A stretch of DNA of 64,000 nt from an uncultured Oscillospiraceae bacterium (lineage in GTDB: Bacteria > Bacillota > Clostridia > Oscillospirales > Oscillospiraceae): assembly GCA_910579965.1 (NCBI GenBank), contig CAJTWF010000006.1, positions 1-64,000 on the forward strand, read 5' to 3'. Both the position numbers and the translations under genes were made by a program. Below are positions 1 through 8,083 of this stretch, one piece after another. Positions within the stretch are counted from its first letter, which is position 1; each line of letters starts with the position of its first letter. Below the pieces are notes generated by a model. That model ran no database searches. It was not told the DNA's origin and saw only the letters and a list, made by a program, of their open reading frames with translations.

Positions 1-70
1 GCGCTGGTTGGTTTTCTGCCGCTGGTATTCCTTGATAATTTCTTGGATTGCTATAGTCTTGACATTTGGC

Positions 71-92
71 GGGCAGGCGCACGACGGCAGCC
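71..92 (+). repeat. Upstream repeat, copy 1 (inverted partner at 931-952)
   Basis: The block GGGCAGGCGCACGACGGCA plus three bases is repeated in opposite orientation at 931-952 with one mismatch in 22. Each copy lies roughly 75-130 bp upstream of a small mobile-element gene reading away from it (starts at 169 on the plus strand and 801 on the minus strand). It is therefore likely a shared regulatory or leader segment rather than coding sequence. It is not a family I can name. Confidence 0.6.
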
Positions 93-100
93 ACTACTAT

Positions 101-143
101 AAGTTTGCAGGGACCACTAAGGTCCAGGCAAACTTATTTTTTC
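101..143 (+). terminator. Leader hairpin with T-run (attenuator-like)
   Basis: AAGTTTGC pairs with GCAAACTT and inside it GGACC pairs with GGTCC; the stem is followed by ATTTTTTC. It lies between the upstream repeat and the ribosome site of the gene at 169, so it could attenuate that gene, or end a transcript coming from outside the window. Confidence 0.55.
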
Positions 144-168
144 TATGCCCGCAGGAGGTGAAAAGGGT

Positions 169-444
169 ATGGCTTGCTATACTTCCCGCACTTATAAAGA
201 GCGGAGGACCATTCAAAAACTTTGGGAAGACGGTGTTCAGGCAAAAGAAATCGCGGACAAGCTGGAGGCCCCGCTATACTCCCTCTACTCAGAACTGCGG
301 CGCGGCCAGGATGGGAGCCGGTTGCCGAACAAGCGGATGCGCTACAATGCGGACCTTGCGCAGTTGCGTATCCAGCAGCCTTTTGAGCGGAGAGGGCGCA
401 GGACCGAAGAAGGGCCGGACCAGAAAGGAGCGGACGGGACGTGA
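169..444 (+). CDS. Small helix-turn-helix protein of a mobile element
   Basis: A 91-residue basic protein. The start at 169 is chosen because AGGAGGTG lies 8 bases upstream; an in-frame ATG at 145 has no such site. The first half (about residues 6-45, containing TYKERRTIQKLWEDG and an EIADKL segment) resembles the helix-turn-helix found in IS30-like transposases and in short phage or integrative-element regulators. The C-terminal part is rich in Arg and Gly and looks disordered. Its stop overlaps the GTG start of the next small gene. Function beyond DNA binding is not known; membership of a prophage or integrative element is inferred from the company it keeps. Confidence 0.55.
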   Translation: MACYTSRTYKERRTIQKLWEDGVQAKEIADKLEAPLYSLYSELRRGQDGSRLPNKRMRYNADLAQLRIQQPFERRGRRTEEGPDQKGADGT

Positions 445-674
445 CCAACTTTAAGAAATTCGCGGAGACGCCGGAGGCGCTGGGAGAACTGCTGGCCTCT
501 CTCACGGTGATTGACAGCCCGTGGGAGGACGCATTTCACAAGGCGTTCTGTCATCGAAGAACAGCTTCACCCGGTCTCCGGGCTCCAGATCCGCCCAGAC
601 CTCCGGGGACAGGCATTTCTTTTTCTCTGCTTTCATGCCCATTGCCTGGTAGTCATCGGGCTCGTAGCTGCTGA
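441..674 (+). pseudogene. Truncated small mobile-element protein
   Basis: The GTG start overlaps the preceding stop (GTGA), typical of coupled phage-type genes. Only the first ~36 residues (to about position 548, ending AFHKAFC) read like a natural protein. The remainder is a Pro/Arg-rich stretch that is simply the antisense of the gene on the opposite strand. The gene appears to have lost its 3-prime half at a deletion junction near 548-556. Confidence 0.5.
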
Positions 675-801
675 CAGGAGAGAGAACAAACATGTTTGCG
701 TATGGCATCATTTCTCCACGCTCTGTCTTAAATCGGCCGGCCGCCCAGCCTACGAACACATACCCGGCGTACTCCGTATCCACGATCATCTCCTTGCCCA
801 T
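545..801 (-). pseudogene. Small mobile-element protein, 3-prime end replaced
   Basis: Starts with ATG at 801 behind a good AAAGGAG site. The 85 N-terminal residues (through a DRVKLFFDDR segment) look like a compact beta-rich protein of the kind common in clostridial prophages and conjugative elements, but I do not recognise the family. After about position 550 the frame runs into antisense of the convergent gene and closes at 502, so the natural C-terminus is missing. Confidence 0.5.
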
Positions 802-930
802 ATAGAGTCTCCTTTCCGGTGTCCTGCGCCCAATTTATTTTCCTTTGCAGTCCTGGTTTATTTCTGCATAAATCAACAGCCGGACCCGTCGGCCCGACTG
901 TCCATTTACATATTAAAACCTGCCCATAAT

Positions 931-952
931 GGTTGCCGTCGTGCGCCTGCCC
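931..952 (-). repeat. Upstream repeat, copy 2
   Basis: Reverse-strand copy of the block at 71-92 (21 of 22 identical). It precedes the minus-strand gene starting at 801. Between them the transcript would form a hairpin around 878-905 (ACAGTCGG with CCGGCTGT). Confidence 0.6.
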
Positions 953-963
953 CAAAAAAGTAC

Positions 964-992
964 TTGCAATCCCGGAAAAGACGTGGTATACT
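964..992 (+). promoter_or_regulatory. rpmE promoter
   Basis: TTGCAA at 964-969, a 17-base spacer and TATACT at 987-992, 66 bases before the rpmE start. A good sigma-A type promoter by inspection. Confidence 0.7.
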
Positions 993-1057
993 ATCAATCG
1001 GACTTGCGGTGAAAGCCAGACAGTGCCAATTGAAGAGGAAAGAGGTGAACAAGAGCA

Positions 1058-1258
1058 ATGAAGGAAGGTATCCATCCCAATTATCAGCAGACTACTATTA
1101 AATGCGCCTGCGGTAATGTAATTGAGACAGGTTCCACGAAGAAGGACATTCGCGTGGAAGTCTGCTCTAAGTGTCACCCCTTCTTCACAGGCAAGCAGAA
1201 GCTGGTCGATACCGGCGGGCGCGTTGCCAAGTTCAACAAGAAGTTTGGGCTTCAGTGA
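1058..1258 (+). CDS. rpmE: 50S ribosomal protein L31
   Basis: A 66-residue protein beginning MKEGIHPNYQ, the hallmark start of bacterial L31, and of normal length. It has the zinc-type pattern: C-A-C near residue 17 and C-x-x-C (CSKC) near residue 37, so this is the C-plus form that binds zinc. It sits on the large ribosomal subunit and bridges to the small subunit. It is a monocistronic unit with its own promoter (964-992) and terminator (1273-1310), which is the usual arrangement. Confidence 0.97.
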   Translation: MKEGIHPNYQQTTIKCACGNVIETGSTKKDIRVEVCSKCHPFFTGKQKLVDTGGRVAKFNKKFGLQ

Positions 1259-1272
1259 TTGCATTACAGGAG

Positions 1273-1310
1273 ATGCGCCGTGCCGCGGTCTGCGGGACGG
1301 CGCATTTTTT
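1273..1310 (+). terminator. rpmE terminator
   Basis: ATGCGCCGT and ACGGCGCAT pair around an inner CCGC/GCGG stem, followed by six T (1305-1310). Confidence 0.85.
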
Positions 1311-1374
1311 GGCGTTTGGGGCAGCTGGCCTGTGGGCCTGCGCGCCCCGCAAAACTCTCAAACACCGAGGTACT

Positions 1375-2691
1375 ATGAAAGAGCAAAAAATCGAGGATAT
1401 CACCAAGCCCCGGGACATCGCCATTCTGGCGGGCCTGAACAGCCCCCGGCTCTCCGACGCCGACAACGCCGACGAGGAGACCATGGATGAGCTGGAGGCC
1501 CTAGTGGAGACCGCCGGCGGCCAGACCGCTGCCAGCGTCCTCCAGAATCGGGCCGCCCCGGACCCCAGGACCTTCATCGGCGAGGGCAAGGTGGCGGAGC
1601 TCAAGGAGCTGGTGAAGAACGAGGCCGCCACCACAGTCATCTTTGACAACGACCTCAGCCCCTCCCAGCTGCGGGTGCTCACCGGCGAGCTGGGGGTTCA
1701 GGTTCTGGACCGCAGCGCCCTCATCCTGGACATCTTCGCCCAGCGGGCCCGGACCCGGGAGGGCCGCCTCCAGGTGGAGCTGGCCCAGTACCAGTACCTG
1801 CTGCCCCGGCTCACCGGCATGTGGACCCACCTGGAGCGTCAGGCCGGCACCAGCGGCAAGGGACCCATCGGCTCCAAGGGCCCCGGCGAAACCCAGCTGG
1901 AGACGGACCGCCGCCACATCCACCGGAAGATCGACAAGCTCAAGGATGAGCTGGAGGAGGTGCGCCGGGTCCGGAGTACTCAGCGCCAGCGGCGGATGAA
2001 GAACGAGATCCCCGTGGTGGCCATTGTGGGCTACACCAACGCCGGCAAATCCACCCTTCTCAACGCCCTCACCGGCGCGGACATCCCGGCCAACAACCGC
2101 CTGTTCGACACCCTTGACACCACCTCCCGCCTCCTTACGGTCAGCGACACCCTGGATGTGGTGATCTCCGACACAGTGGGCTTTATCCGCAAGCTGCCCC
2201 ACCAGCTGGTGGACGCCTTCAAGGCCACCCTGGAGGAGCTGGAGTACGCGGACCTGCTCCTCCACGTCATCGACATCTCCAATCCCCGCTGGCAGGAGCA
2301 GGCCGCTGTGGTGGACAGTCTGGTCCGGGACCTGGGGGCGCAGCAGACGCCCTGCCTGCGGGTGTACAACAAATCCGACCTCTTCTGGGGGGACCTGCGG
2401 CCCCACGGTGAGGACGAGGTGAACATCTCCGCCAAAACCGGCGAGGGCGTCGAGGACCTCCTGGCGGCCATTGACCGCCTGCTGGACAAGGGGACCCGCC
2501 GGGTGACCATCCACCTGCCCTACGACAAGGGCGGCCTGCTGGACCTGCTCTACCGGGAGGCCAAGGTGGAGACGGTGGAGTATGCCGAAACCATTGATAT
2601 CACGGCCGTGTGCAATCCCCGGGCCATCGGCGCGGTGAAGCCCTATATTGAGGGCTGGGTGGAGCCCAAGGAGAGCTGGGAGCTGGCGTAG
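1375..2691 (+). CDS. hflX: GTPase HflX
   Basis: A 438-residue protein. The start at 1375 (MKEQKIEDIT) has a GAGG site 5 bases upstream; the open frame extends further upstream, but only through the rpmE terminator. The N-terminal HflX domain spans about residues 25-190 and includes a helical linker rich in Arg/Glu. The G domain follows, with P-loop GYTNAGKST at residue 219, a switch region with FDTLDTTSR and DTVGF, and NKSD for guanine recognition. HflX binds the 50S subunit and rescues stalled or hibernating ribosomes. It stands alone between two terminators or leaders. Confidence 0.95.
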   Translation: MKEQKIEDITKPRDIAILAGLNSPRLSDADNADEETMDELEALVETAGGQTAASVLQNRAAPDPRTFIGEGKVAELKELVKNEAATTVIFDNDLSPSQLRVLTGELGVQVLDRSALILDIFAQRARTREGRLQVELAQYQYLLPRLTGMWTHLERQAGTSGKGPIGSKGPGETQLETDRRHIHRKIDKLKDELEEVRRVRSTQRQRRMKNEIPVVAIVGYTNAGKSTLLNALTGADIPANNRLFDTLDTTSRLLTVSDTLDVVISDTVGFIRKLPHQLVDAFKATLEELEYADLLLHVIDISNPRWQEQAAVVDSLVRDLGAQQTPCLRVYNKSDLFWGDLRPHGEDEVNISAKTGEGVEDLLAAIDRLLDKGTRRVTIHLPYDKGGLLDLLYREAKVETVEYAETIDITAVCNPRAIGAVKPYIEGWVEPKESWELA

Positions 2692-2725
2692 GAGATCTTT
2701 TTTCTGGAAAAAGGCCGGAAAGCGG

Positions 2726-2754
2726 TTGACATTTCCGCTCCCTGGTGCTATATT
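2726..2754 (+). promoter_or_regulatory. thrS promoter
   Basis: Perfect TTGACA at 2726-2731, a 17-base spacer and TATATT at 2749-2754, directly upstream of the T-box leader. Confidence 0.8.
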
Positions 2755-2761
2755 GACAACT

Positions 2762-3016
2762 GTTCAAACCTGCGATGACGGAGAAGAACCCGCAGAGCGG
2801 CGCTCAGAGAGGGACGCGTTTTGGTGGAAGCGTCCCGCGACACGCGGCGGCTGTACCACTCCCGAGCGGCCCGGGATGACCGGGACGGGGCCCTCCCGTT
2901 ACAGGGGGACACAAGCGACGGCCGCGCCTCCCGGCGGGAGAGGGCCGTAAGCAGGGTGGAACCGTGGAGTATGATTTTGCTTCACCCCTGAAATCACATC
3001 AGGGGTGAAGTTTTTC
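2762..3016 (+). promoter_or_regulatory. T-box leader of thrS
   Basis: The leader holds the conserved T-box core AGGGTGGAACCG (2953-2964), preceded by a long stem I region with the AGAGAG-type bulge near 2807. An intrinsic terminator follows (CTTCACCCCTG 2980-2990 with its complement to 3010, then TTTTTCTTT). An ACC triplet at 2855-2857, followed by ACT, is a candidate threonine specifier. Uncharged tRNA-Thr should stabilise the antiterminator and allow thrS transcription. The family and terminator are clear; the exact specifier is an inference. Confidence 0.92.
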
Positions 3017-3047
3017 TTTGCCCCGACATTGGAAAGGAGCTCCCATT

Positions 3048-4805
3048 ATGAGCGAGGAAAACCTGTACACCTTTGAAAACGAGACCTACCGCAGGACCTA
3101 CTGGCACACCTGCTCCCACGTCCTGGCCCAGGCCATGAAGCGCCTGCACCCGGAGGTAAAGCTGGCCATCGGCCCCTCCATTGACAACGGCTTTTACTAC
3201 GATTTTGAGACCCCCCAGCCCTTCACCGAGGACCAGCTGACGGAGCTGGAGGCGGAGATGCGGAAGATCTGCAAGGAGAAGCTGAAGCTGGAGCGGTTCG
3301 AGCTGCCCCGGCAGGAGGCCATCGCGTTCATGGAGGAGAAGGGGGAGCCCTACAAGGTGGAGCTCATCAACGATCTGCCCGAGGACGCGGTGATCTCCTT
3401 CTACAAGCAGGGCGAATTTACTGACCTGTGCGCCGGCCCCCACGTGGACTCCACCGGCCGCATCAAGGGCAACGCTATCAAGCTCACCGCCTGCAACGCC
3501 GCCTACTGGCGGGGCGACAGCAGCCGCCAGACCCTCCAGCGGATCTACGGCGTGGCCTTCCCCAAGAAGGACGAGCTGGACGAGTATCTCCAGCGCATCG
3601 AGGAGGCCAAGAAGCGGGACCACCGCAAGCTGGGGAAGGAGCTGGGTCTGTTCATGATGGCGGAGGAAGGCCCCGGCTTCCCCTTCTTCCTGCCCAAGGG
3701 TATGGTGCTCAAGAACACCCTGCTGGAGTACTGGCGGGAGTGCCACAAGCGCTACGGCTACGTGGAGATTGCCACCCCTGTGATCCTCAATCAGCACCTG
3801 TGGCACCAGTCCGGCCACTGGGACCACTACAAGGACAACATGTACACCACCGTCATCGACGGAGAGGACTACGCTGTCAAGCCCATGAACTGCCCCGGCG
3901 GTATGCTGGTGTACAAGAACGAACCCCACTCCTACCGTGATCTTCCCATCCGGGCGGCGGAGCTGGGGCTGGTCCACCGCCACGAGATGAGCGGAGCCCT
4001 CCACGGCCTGTTCCGGGTGCGCTGCTTCACCCAGGACGATGCCCACATCTTCATGACCCCGGAGCAGATGAAGGACGAGATCAAGAGCGTGGTGAAGCTC
4101 TTTGACGAGATGTACTCCACCTTCGGCCTGACCTATCAGATCGAGCTGTCCACCATGCCGGAGGACCACATGGGCGACGAGGCGGTCTGGCATTTTGCCG
4201 AGGACACCTTACAGGCGGCCATCACTGAGCTGGGCAAGGACTTTGTTGTCAATCCCGGCGACGGCGCGTTCTACGGCCCCAAGCTGGACTTCCACCTCTC
4301 CGACAGCCTGGGGCGGACCTGGCAGTGCGGCACCATCCAGCTGGATATGCAGATGCCGGAGCGCTTCGAGCTGGAGTACGTGGGCGAGGATGGGGAAAAG
4401 CACCGCCCCATCATGATCCACCGGGCCCTGCTGGGCTCCATTGAGCGGTTCATCGGCGTGATAACCGAGCACTTCGCCGGCGCATTCCCCACCTGGCTCC
4501 ACCCCGTACAGGTGAAGCTCCTGCCGGTGACGGACCGGGCGGCGGACTACGCCAAGGAGATCGCCGCCAAGCTGTCCGCCCAGGGCTTCCGGGTGGAGGT
4601 GGACGGCCGGAACGAGAAAATCGGCAAGAAGATCCGGGAGGCCCAGCTGGATAAGATCCCCTATATGCTGGTGGTGGGCGACCGGGACATGGAGGCGGGC
4701 ACCGTCTCCGTCCGCCACCGCGCGGAGGGCGACCTGGGGGCCATGAGCCTGGAGGATTTCGCGGCCATGCTGCACCAGGTGGTGGACAGCAAGGAGCGGA
4801 AATAA
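3048..4805 (+). CDS. thrS: Threonyl-tRNA synthetase (form without TGS domain)
   Basis: A 585-residue class II synthetase. The ATG at 3048 is chosen for the GGAAAGGAG site 8 bases before it. The protein begins directly in the editing domain: the H-x-x-x-H pair is at HTCSH near residue 16, followed by IGPSIDNGFYYD. So the ~60-residue N-terminal TGS domain of typical ThrRS is absent. The catalytic core has MNCPGGM, an RHEMSGALHGLFRVR motif 2 and DFHLSDSLGRTWQCGT. A C-terminal anticodon-binding domain starts near residue 490. TGS-less forms are known in some Clostridia. It is controlled by the T-box leader and ends at a strong bidirectional terminator. Confidence 0.95.
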   Translation: MSEENLYTFENETYRRTYWHTCSHVLAQAMKRLHPEVKLAIGPSIDNGFYYDFETPQPFTEDQLTELEAEMRKICKEKLKLERFELPRQEAIAFMEEKGEPYKVELINDLPEDAVISFYKQGEFTDLCAGPHVDSTGRIKGNAIKLTACNAAYWRGDSSRQTLQRIYGVAFPKKDELDEYLQRIEEAKKRDHRKLGKELGLFMMAEEGPGFPFFLPKGMVLKNTLLEYWRECHKRYGYVEIATPVILNQHLWHQSGHWDHYKDNMYTTVIDGEDYAVKPMNCPGGMLVYKNEPHSYRDLPIRAAELGLVHRHEMSGALHGLFRVRCFTQDDAHIFMTPEQMKDEIKSVVKLFDEMYSTFGLTYQIELSTMPEDHMGDEAVWHFAEDTLQAAITELGKDFVVNPGDGAFYGPKLDFHLSDSLGRTWQCGTIQLDMQMPERFELEYVGEDGEKHRPIMIHRALLGSIERFIGVITEHFAGAFPTWLHPVQVKLLPVTDRAADYAKEIAAKLSAQGFRVEVDGRNEKIGKKIREAQLDKIPYMLVVGDRDMEAGTVSVRHRAEGDLGAMSLEDFAAMLHQVVDSKERK

Positions 4806-4827
4806 TCCCCCAACAGAAGAAGACAAA

Positions 4828-4863
4828 AAAGGCGCGGCGATGGTTTTCCATCGCCGCGCCTTT
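4828..4863. terminator. Bidirectional terminator between convergent genes
   Basis: Sixteen-base stem AAAGGCGCGGCGATGG / complement around a TTTT loop (4828-4863). It has A-rich and T-rich flanks, so it can serve both thrS and the minus-strand gene ending at 4918. Confidence 0.85.
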
Positions 4864-4917
4864 GCAACGTTCTCTTTGACCCGCTTTCTTTCAAAAAAAG
4901 CATGTCTGCGCCCTTCG

Positions 4918-6339
4918 TCACTGAAACCGCGCCAGGGCGTCGGCCTCGGTCATGGCGAAATAGCGGTAGGCAATCGCGCCGGTCCTGTCGCCCCAGGTGA
5001 CGTCGATGTGGTACTCCTGGCCGTCCAGGGTGGCCACGGTCCAGATGTGGTCCTCCGTGGACACAGTGGCGCAGTCGATCCCCTCCAGCTTCAGCAGCAG
5101 GTTGTAGGCCGCCGTGTAGCCGTCGCAGACCGCCAGCCCCTCGGCAAAGGCCCGGTAGCCGCTGTGGCTCATGGAGCTGTCGTCGCTGGCAAAGTCGTAG
5201 CGGCAGTTCTCGCAGAGCCAGGTGAAATAGGCCCTGGCCTTGTCGTACTCCGTCATGTCCGCTGTGATGGTCCCCTCGGCCCACAGCTGGTCATGGACCG
5301 AGGCGGCATAGTCCGCCGTGGCCTGCCGGTAGTCCTCCAGCAGCTCATCCCCGTAGAGGCTGCTGGAGAAGGTCATGGACACCACGCCGGAGCGGGTGGA
5401 GTAGGCGCAGACGATGTTGTTGTAGGTCTGCTCCACATACAGCCGGGCCGTGTGGAGAAAGGCCTGGGTCAGTTCGTCCACGGCCTCCTTGGTCAGGGTC
5501 TCCTGGGGGTAGTCGAGCACAACCCGCCGCTCCCCCCGGGAGAGCATATAGCGCACGTCCGCATGGATCTCCTCCAGCGTGCCCGGGGCCGGGAAGAACG
5601 TGCCGTCGCTGCAGACCAGATCCTGCAAGGCCGTGCCCGCCCGGCTGTAGGCGGAGGCGTAGTCCCAGTTCAGCCGGATGCGCAGCTCATCGTACACCAG
5701 CCGGGTCACCATGGCGGCCACCTGACTGCGGGGGATGCTGTCCCCGGGGAGGAAGGAGCCTGTCCCGTCCACGCCGTCCAGAATGCCCCAGGCGTACAGC
5801 CGGAGAATGTCCGCGGCGTAGGGGGTGTCGGCGGTGACGTCGGTGATGTAGTTGCGGTTCAGGTGTCCGGCGGTGACGACGGCCTGATTGACGGGTTCAA
5901 ACAGCTCCGCCGGCAGCACCCCGGCCAGCACATGGGCCATCTCCGCCCGGCTGGCCGGCCGCTCGCCGGCCCCCTCGAACTCCTGCCCGATCACGCCCAG
6001 GGACTGCAAGTAGGCCGCATAGGGCTCGTACCACGCCTCCCCGTCAAAGGCCGCCGGGCCAGCCTCGCCGTCGCCCCAGTCGTAGAGGCTGCGAAGGCGG
6101 GCGGCCATGGCCAGCACCTCTGCCACGGTGATTTCAGACGAGGGGGCAAAGCGGTCCTCCCGGCCGTGGCCGTTGGTGAGGCCCAGCTCGTAGAGGCAGC
6201 GGACGTTGTCATAGTACCACGCCCCGGCCGGCACGTCGGCAAACTGGTCCTCGTAGGTCCGCACAGGGGCAAGGGCATAGGCGGTCCCCTGCCCCAGCAG
6301 CAGAACCGCCAGGATCAGGGGCAAAACGCGGCGCTTCAT
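4918..6339 (-). CDS. Secreted SLH-domain protein with transglutaminase-like domain
   Basis: A 473-residue protein. The ATG at 6339 is chosen because GGAGAGGAG precedes it. A signal peptide (MKRR then a hydrophobic run ending near AYA) is followed by S-layer-homology-like repeats from about residue 30 to 230 (FADVPAGAWYYD; later YAADILRLYAWGI). These should anchor it to secondary cell-wall polymer. The C-terminal third is a transglutaminase/protease-like fold with a complete triad: Cys in GLAVCDGYT, His in STEDHIWT and Asp in YHIDVTWGD. The substrate is unknown; a role in cell-wall or surface protein processing is inferred. It lies downstream of the LCP gene on the same strand, 42 bases apart, probably one operon. 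Confidence 0.85.
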   Translation of the reverse strand: MKRRVLPLILAVLLLGQGTAYALAPVRTYEDQFADVPAGAWYYDNVRCLYELGLTNGHGREDRFAPSSEITVAEVLAMAARLRSLYDWGDGEAGPAAFDGEAWYEPYAAYLQSLGVIGQEFEGAGERPASRAEMAHVLAGVLPAELFEPVNQAVVTAGHLNRNYITDVTADTPYAADILRLYAWGILDGVDGTGSFLPGDSIPRSQVAAMVTRLVYDELRIRLNWDYASAYSRAGTALQDLVCSDGTFFPAPGTLEEIHADVRYMLSRGERRVVLDYPQETLTKEAVDELTQAFLHTARLYVEQTYNNIVCAYSTRSGVVSMTFSSSLYGDELLEDYRQATADYAASVHDQLWAEGTITADMTEYDKARAYFTWLCENCRYDFASDDSSMSHSGYRAFAEGLAVCDGYTAAYNLLLKLEGIDCATVSTEDHIWTVATLDGQEYHIDVTWGDRTGAIAYRYFAMTEADALARFQ

Positions 6340-6381
6340 AGGCAAGCTCCTCTCCTCGTCCTTTTGTCCCCGTCCCGCCGG

Positions 6382-7398
6382 TCAGGGGACCAGTATGTCC
6401 ATATCCTCCCGGGTCAGGGGCCGCTTGTAGGGGTTAAAATAGGTGTCTATCAGCTCCAGGACGCCCTCCGGATCCAGCACGTAGTAGGAGCCGCCCTTGT
6501 AGTACCCCGCGCCGTCGCCGGGCAGGGTGTGGAAGGCAATGCTGTCGCTGCCCATGGACAGGGCCTGCTCCCCGATCCAGATGAGGTTGGCCAGCTTCAG
6601 ATCCGTCTCCACCCGCGTGGAGAAGATTTCCGCCATCTCCGGAATCTTGTCCAGGTTGGAGACCTGAAGGGTCTGCTTGGCCACCGCCGTGAGAAATGCC
6701 TGCTGGGTGCCGATGCGGCCGATATCTGCGGTGGCGTAGCCGGTGCCGTCGTTGTTCTGCCGCCAGCGGACCACCTCCAGGGCCTGCTGGCCGGTGAGGT
6801 GGCGGGGGCCCTTCTTGAAGTGGATATGGAGGTCCTGCTCCGGATCGTCGTAGTCCATGTCCACAGGGATGTCGAAGTCCACGCCGTCAATGGCGTCCAC
6901 CAGCTCCACAAACGCCCGCAGATCCACGGTGACATAGTAGTCCACCGGGATGCCCAGCAGGCGGGACACCTCCGTCCTGGTCTGACTGATGCCGCCGTGG
7001 TGGTAGGCGTTGTTGAGCTTCTTCACGGACCAGGACACGTTGAGCAGCGTGTCCCGGGGCAGGCTGACCACATTGATGGTCCCGTTCTCCGCGTCCAGGG
7101 CCATCAGCAGGTTGGTGTCGCTGCCGCCGTTCTCATCGTCCAGCCCCGCCATCAGGACGGTGTAGAAGTGCTCCTTCCGCTCCTCGGAGGAGAGGGGGCG
7201 GGCGTCATCCTCCGGATTCTCCGGCTCCTGGGCGGCGGAGGGGTCCGGGTCCGGCGCTGCGGGCCCGCTGGGGCGGAGGGTGGGCTCCTGGGAAAAGCAT
7301 TTGTAGAGGCCAAACAGAGCGGTGAGAATAAAGAGGGCGCTGATGGTGGTGACAGCCACTGCCTGGAGGGCAGAGGTCTTTCTTTTGTTGCGGCTCAT
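6382..7398 (-). CDS. LCP (LytR-CpsA-Psr) family glycopolymer transferase
   Basis: A 338-residue membrane protein. It has a short basic N-terminus, one transmembrane helix (about residues 12-33), a Pro/Asp/Glu-rich linker, then the LCP domain from about residue 75. Family signatures are visible: NLLMALDAENGTINVVSLPRD-like strands with SLPRDTLL, a KLNNAYHHGG segment and GRIGTQQAFL. LCP enzymes move anionic glycopolymers from undecaprenyl carriers to peptidoglycan on the outer face of the membrane. Its own promoter is at 7449-7477, and it is likely cotranscribed with the SLH/transglutaminase gene. Which polymer it attaches cannot be told from sequence. Confidence 0.9.
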   Translation of the reverse strand: MSRNKRKTSALQAVAVTTISALFILTALFGLYKCFSQEPTLRPSGPAAPDPDPSAAQEPENPEDDARPLSSEERKEHFYTVLMAGLDDENGGSDTNLLMALDAENGTINVVSLPRDTLLNVSWSVKKLNNAYHHGGISQTRTEVSRLLGIPVDYYVTVDLRAFVELVDAIDGVDFDIPVDMDYDDPEQDLHIHFKKGPRHLTGQQALEVVRWRQNNDGTGYATADIGRIGTQQAFLTAVAKQTLQVSNLDKIPEMAEIFSTRVETDLKLANLIWIGEQALSMGSDSIAFHTLPGDGAGYYKGGSYYVLDPEGVLELIDTYFNPYKRPLTREDMDILVP

Positions 7399-7448
7399 GG
7401 GTCATGGCTCCTCGCTTCGCTGTCAGAATCCGGATAAACCGTTATTCT

Positions 7449-7477
7449 ATTATACCTGAGATGAAAATATAACACAA
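7449..7477 (-). promoter_or_regulatory. Promoter of the LCP gene
   Basis: On the minus strand: TTGTGT (7477-7472), a 17-base spacer and a perfect TATAAT (7454-7449), about 50 bases from the ATG at 7398. Confidence 0.7.
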
Positions 7478-7535
7478 GAGCCCTGGAAAATTTGTCACCA
7501 TTTGTTTTTCTTGTATCAAACCGCCATCAAAAATC

Positions 7536-7559
7536 AGCGCCCTGCCCGGTCAGGGCGCT
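7536..7559 (-). terminator. Orphan terminator left at the island edge
   Basis: AGCGCCCTG/CAGGGCGCT hairpin, followed on the minus strand by GATTTTTGA. It faces leftward, so it would have ended a minus-strand gene that is no longer there. The sequence on its right is now transposase debris. Confidence 0.55.
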
Positions 7560-7625
7560 GCCTGCTCCGTCCGGCGCACCTTCCCCCAAGGATGCCGCGC
7601 AGGTATTCATTTACCCACCGCTGTA

Positions 7626-7935
7626 CTTCCAATGTGTCAGGCTCACCACATTTACTTGGATCTGGATGATACCCAACTGCTGCAAATGCAGGACTCCCTT
7701 TTTTGCCCAGCGGTTTGCCCGGACGTAGATCACATGCCAATCTCCGTATTCTTTGGGCAGGCTCTCCCATTTGCACCCGTTTTCTACGATGTACAGCACT
7801 GCGTTCAACACTTCCAGGTAACTAATTTTTGCTGGCTTCCGCTGTTTGGGAAAGCAGTCTTTGATCTGCTCATATTGTTCTATTGTTAGCTTCAGCCTTT
7901 TATTTTATCACAATTGCATTTATGTGAACAGCCCC
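7626..7935 (-). pseudogene. IS5-family transposase, N-terminal fragment with one IS end
   Basis: On the minus strand from about 7898, a frame reads RLKLTIEQYEQIKDCFPKQ and continues through NAVLYIVENGCKWESLP and VIYVRANRWAKKGVL. This is the N-terminal domain of an IS5-type transposase. The sequence then skips and stops near 7611, so the DDE catalytic part is lost. Beyond the start, the end sequence with CTGTTCACATAA (to about 7935) matches the ends at 41217 and 14171. The same 5-prime region recurs at 41217-41350. Confidence 0.75.
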
Positions 7936-7994
7936 TAACAAAAACCGGAAATTCGGGTTGCCTGCGCAGCAGACTACCCGAATCTCCGATTGCC

Positions 7995-8020
7995 ACAGGG
8001 CGGCAGGCCTGCCGCCTTGT
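7995..8020. repeat. GC-rich perfect palindrome
   Basis: GGCGGCAGGCCTGCCGCC (7999-8016) is perfectly palindromic and extends to 26 bases with one mismatch, followed by a T-rich stretch. A second weaker inverted repeat (ATTCGGG / CCCGAAT) lies at about 7952-7983. The surrounding 7936-8080 holds no gene I can support. Confidence 0.5.
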
Positions 8021-8083
8021 GAAAAATCTTTATATTTTTTCTGTCCTCTTGACGGGGTGCGGTTCAGAACTGGGACCTGGTGC

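Noticed and set aside
4840..7437. An 865-codon open frame on the plus strand opposite the SLH and LCP genes
   Set aside because: Shadow of two genes with signal peptides and family motifs on the minus strand.
7534..7776. Open frame reading through the orphan terminator and IS fragment
   Set aside because: It overlaps the transposase fragment in another frame and spans a terminator hairpin; not a plausible gene.
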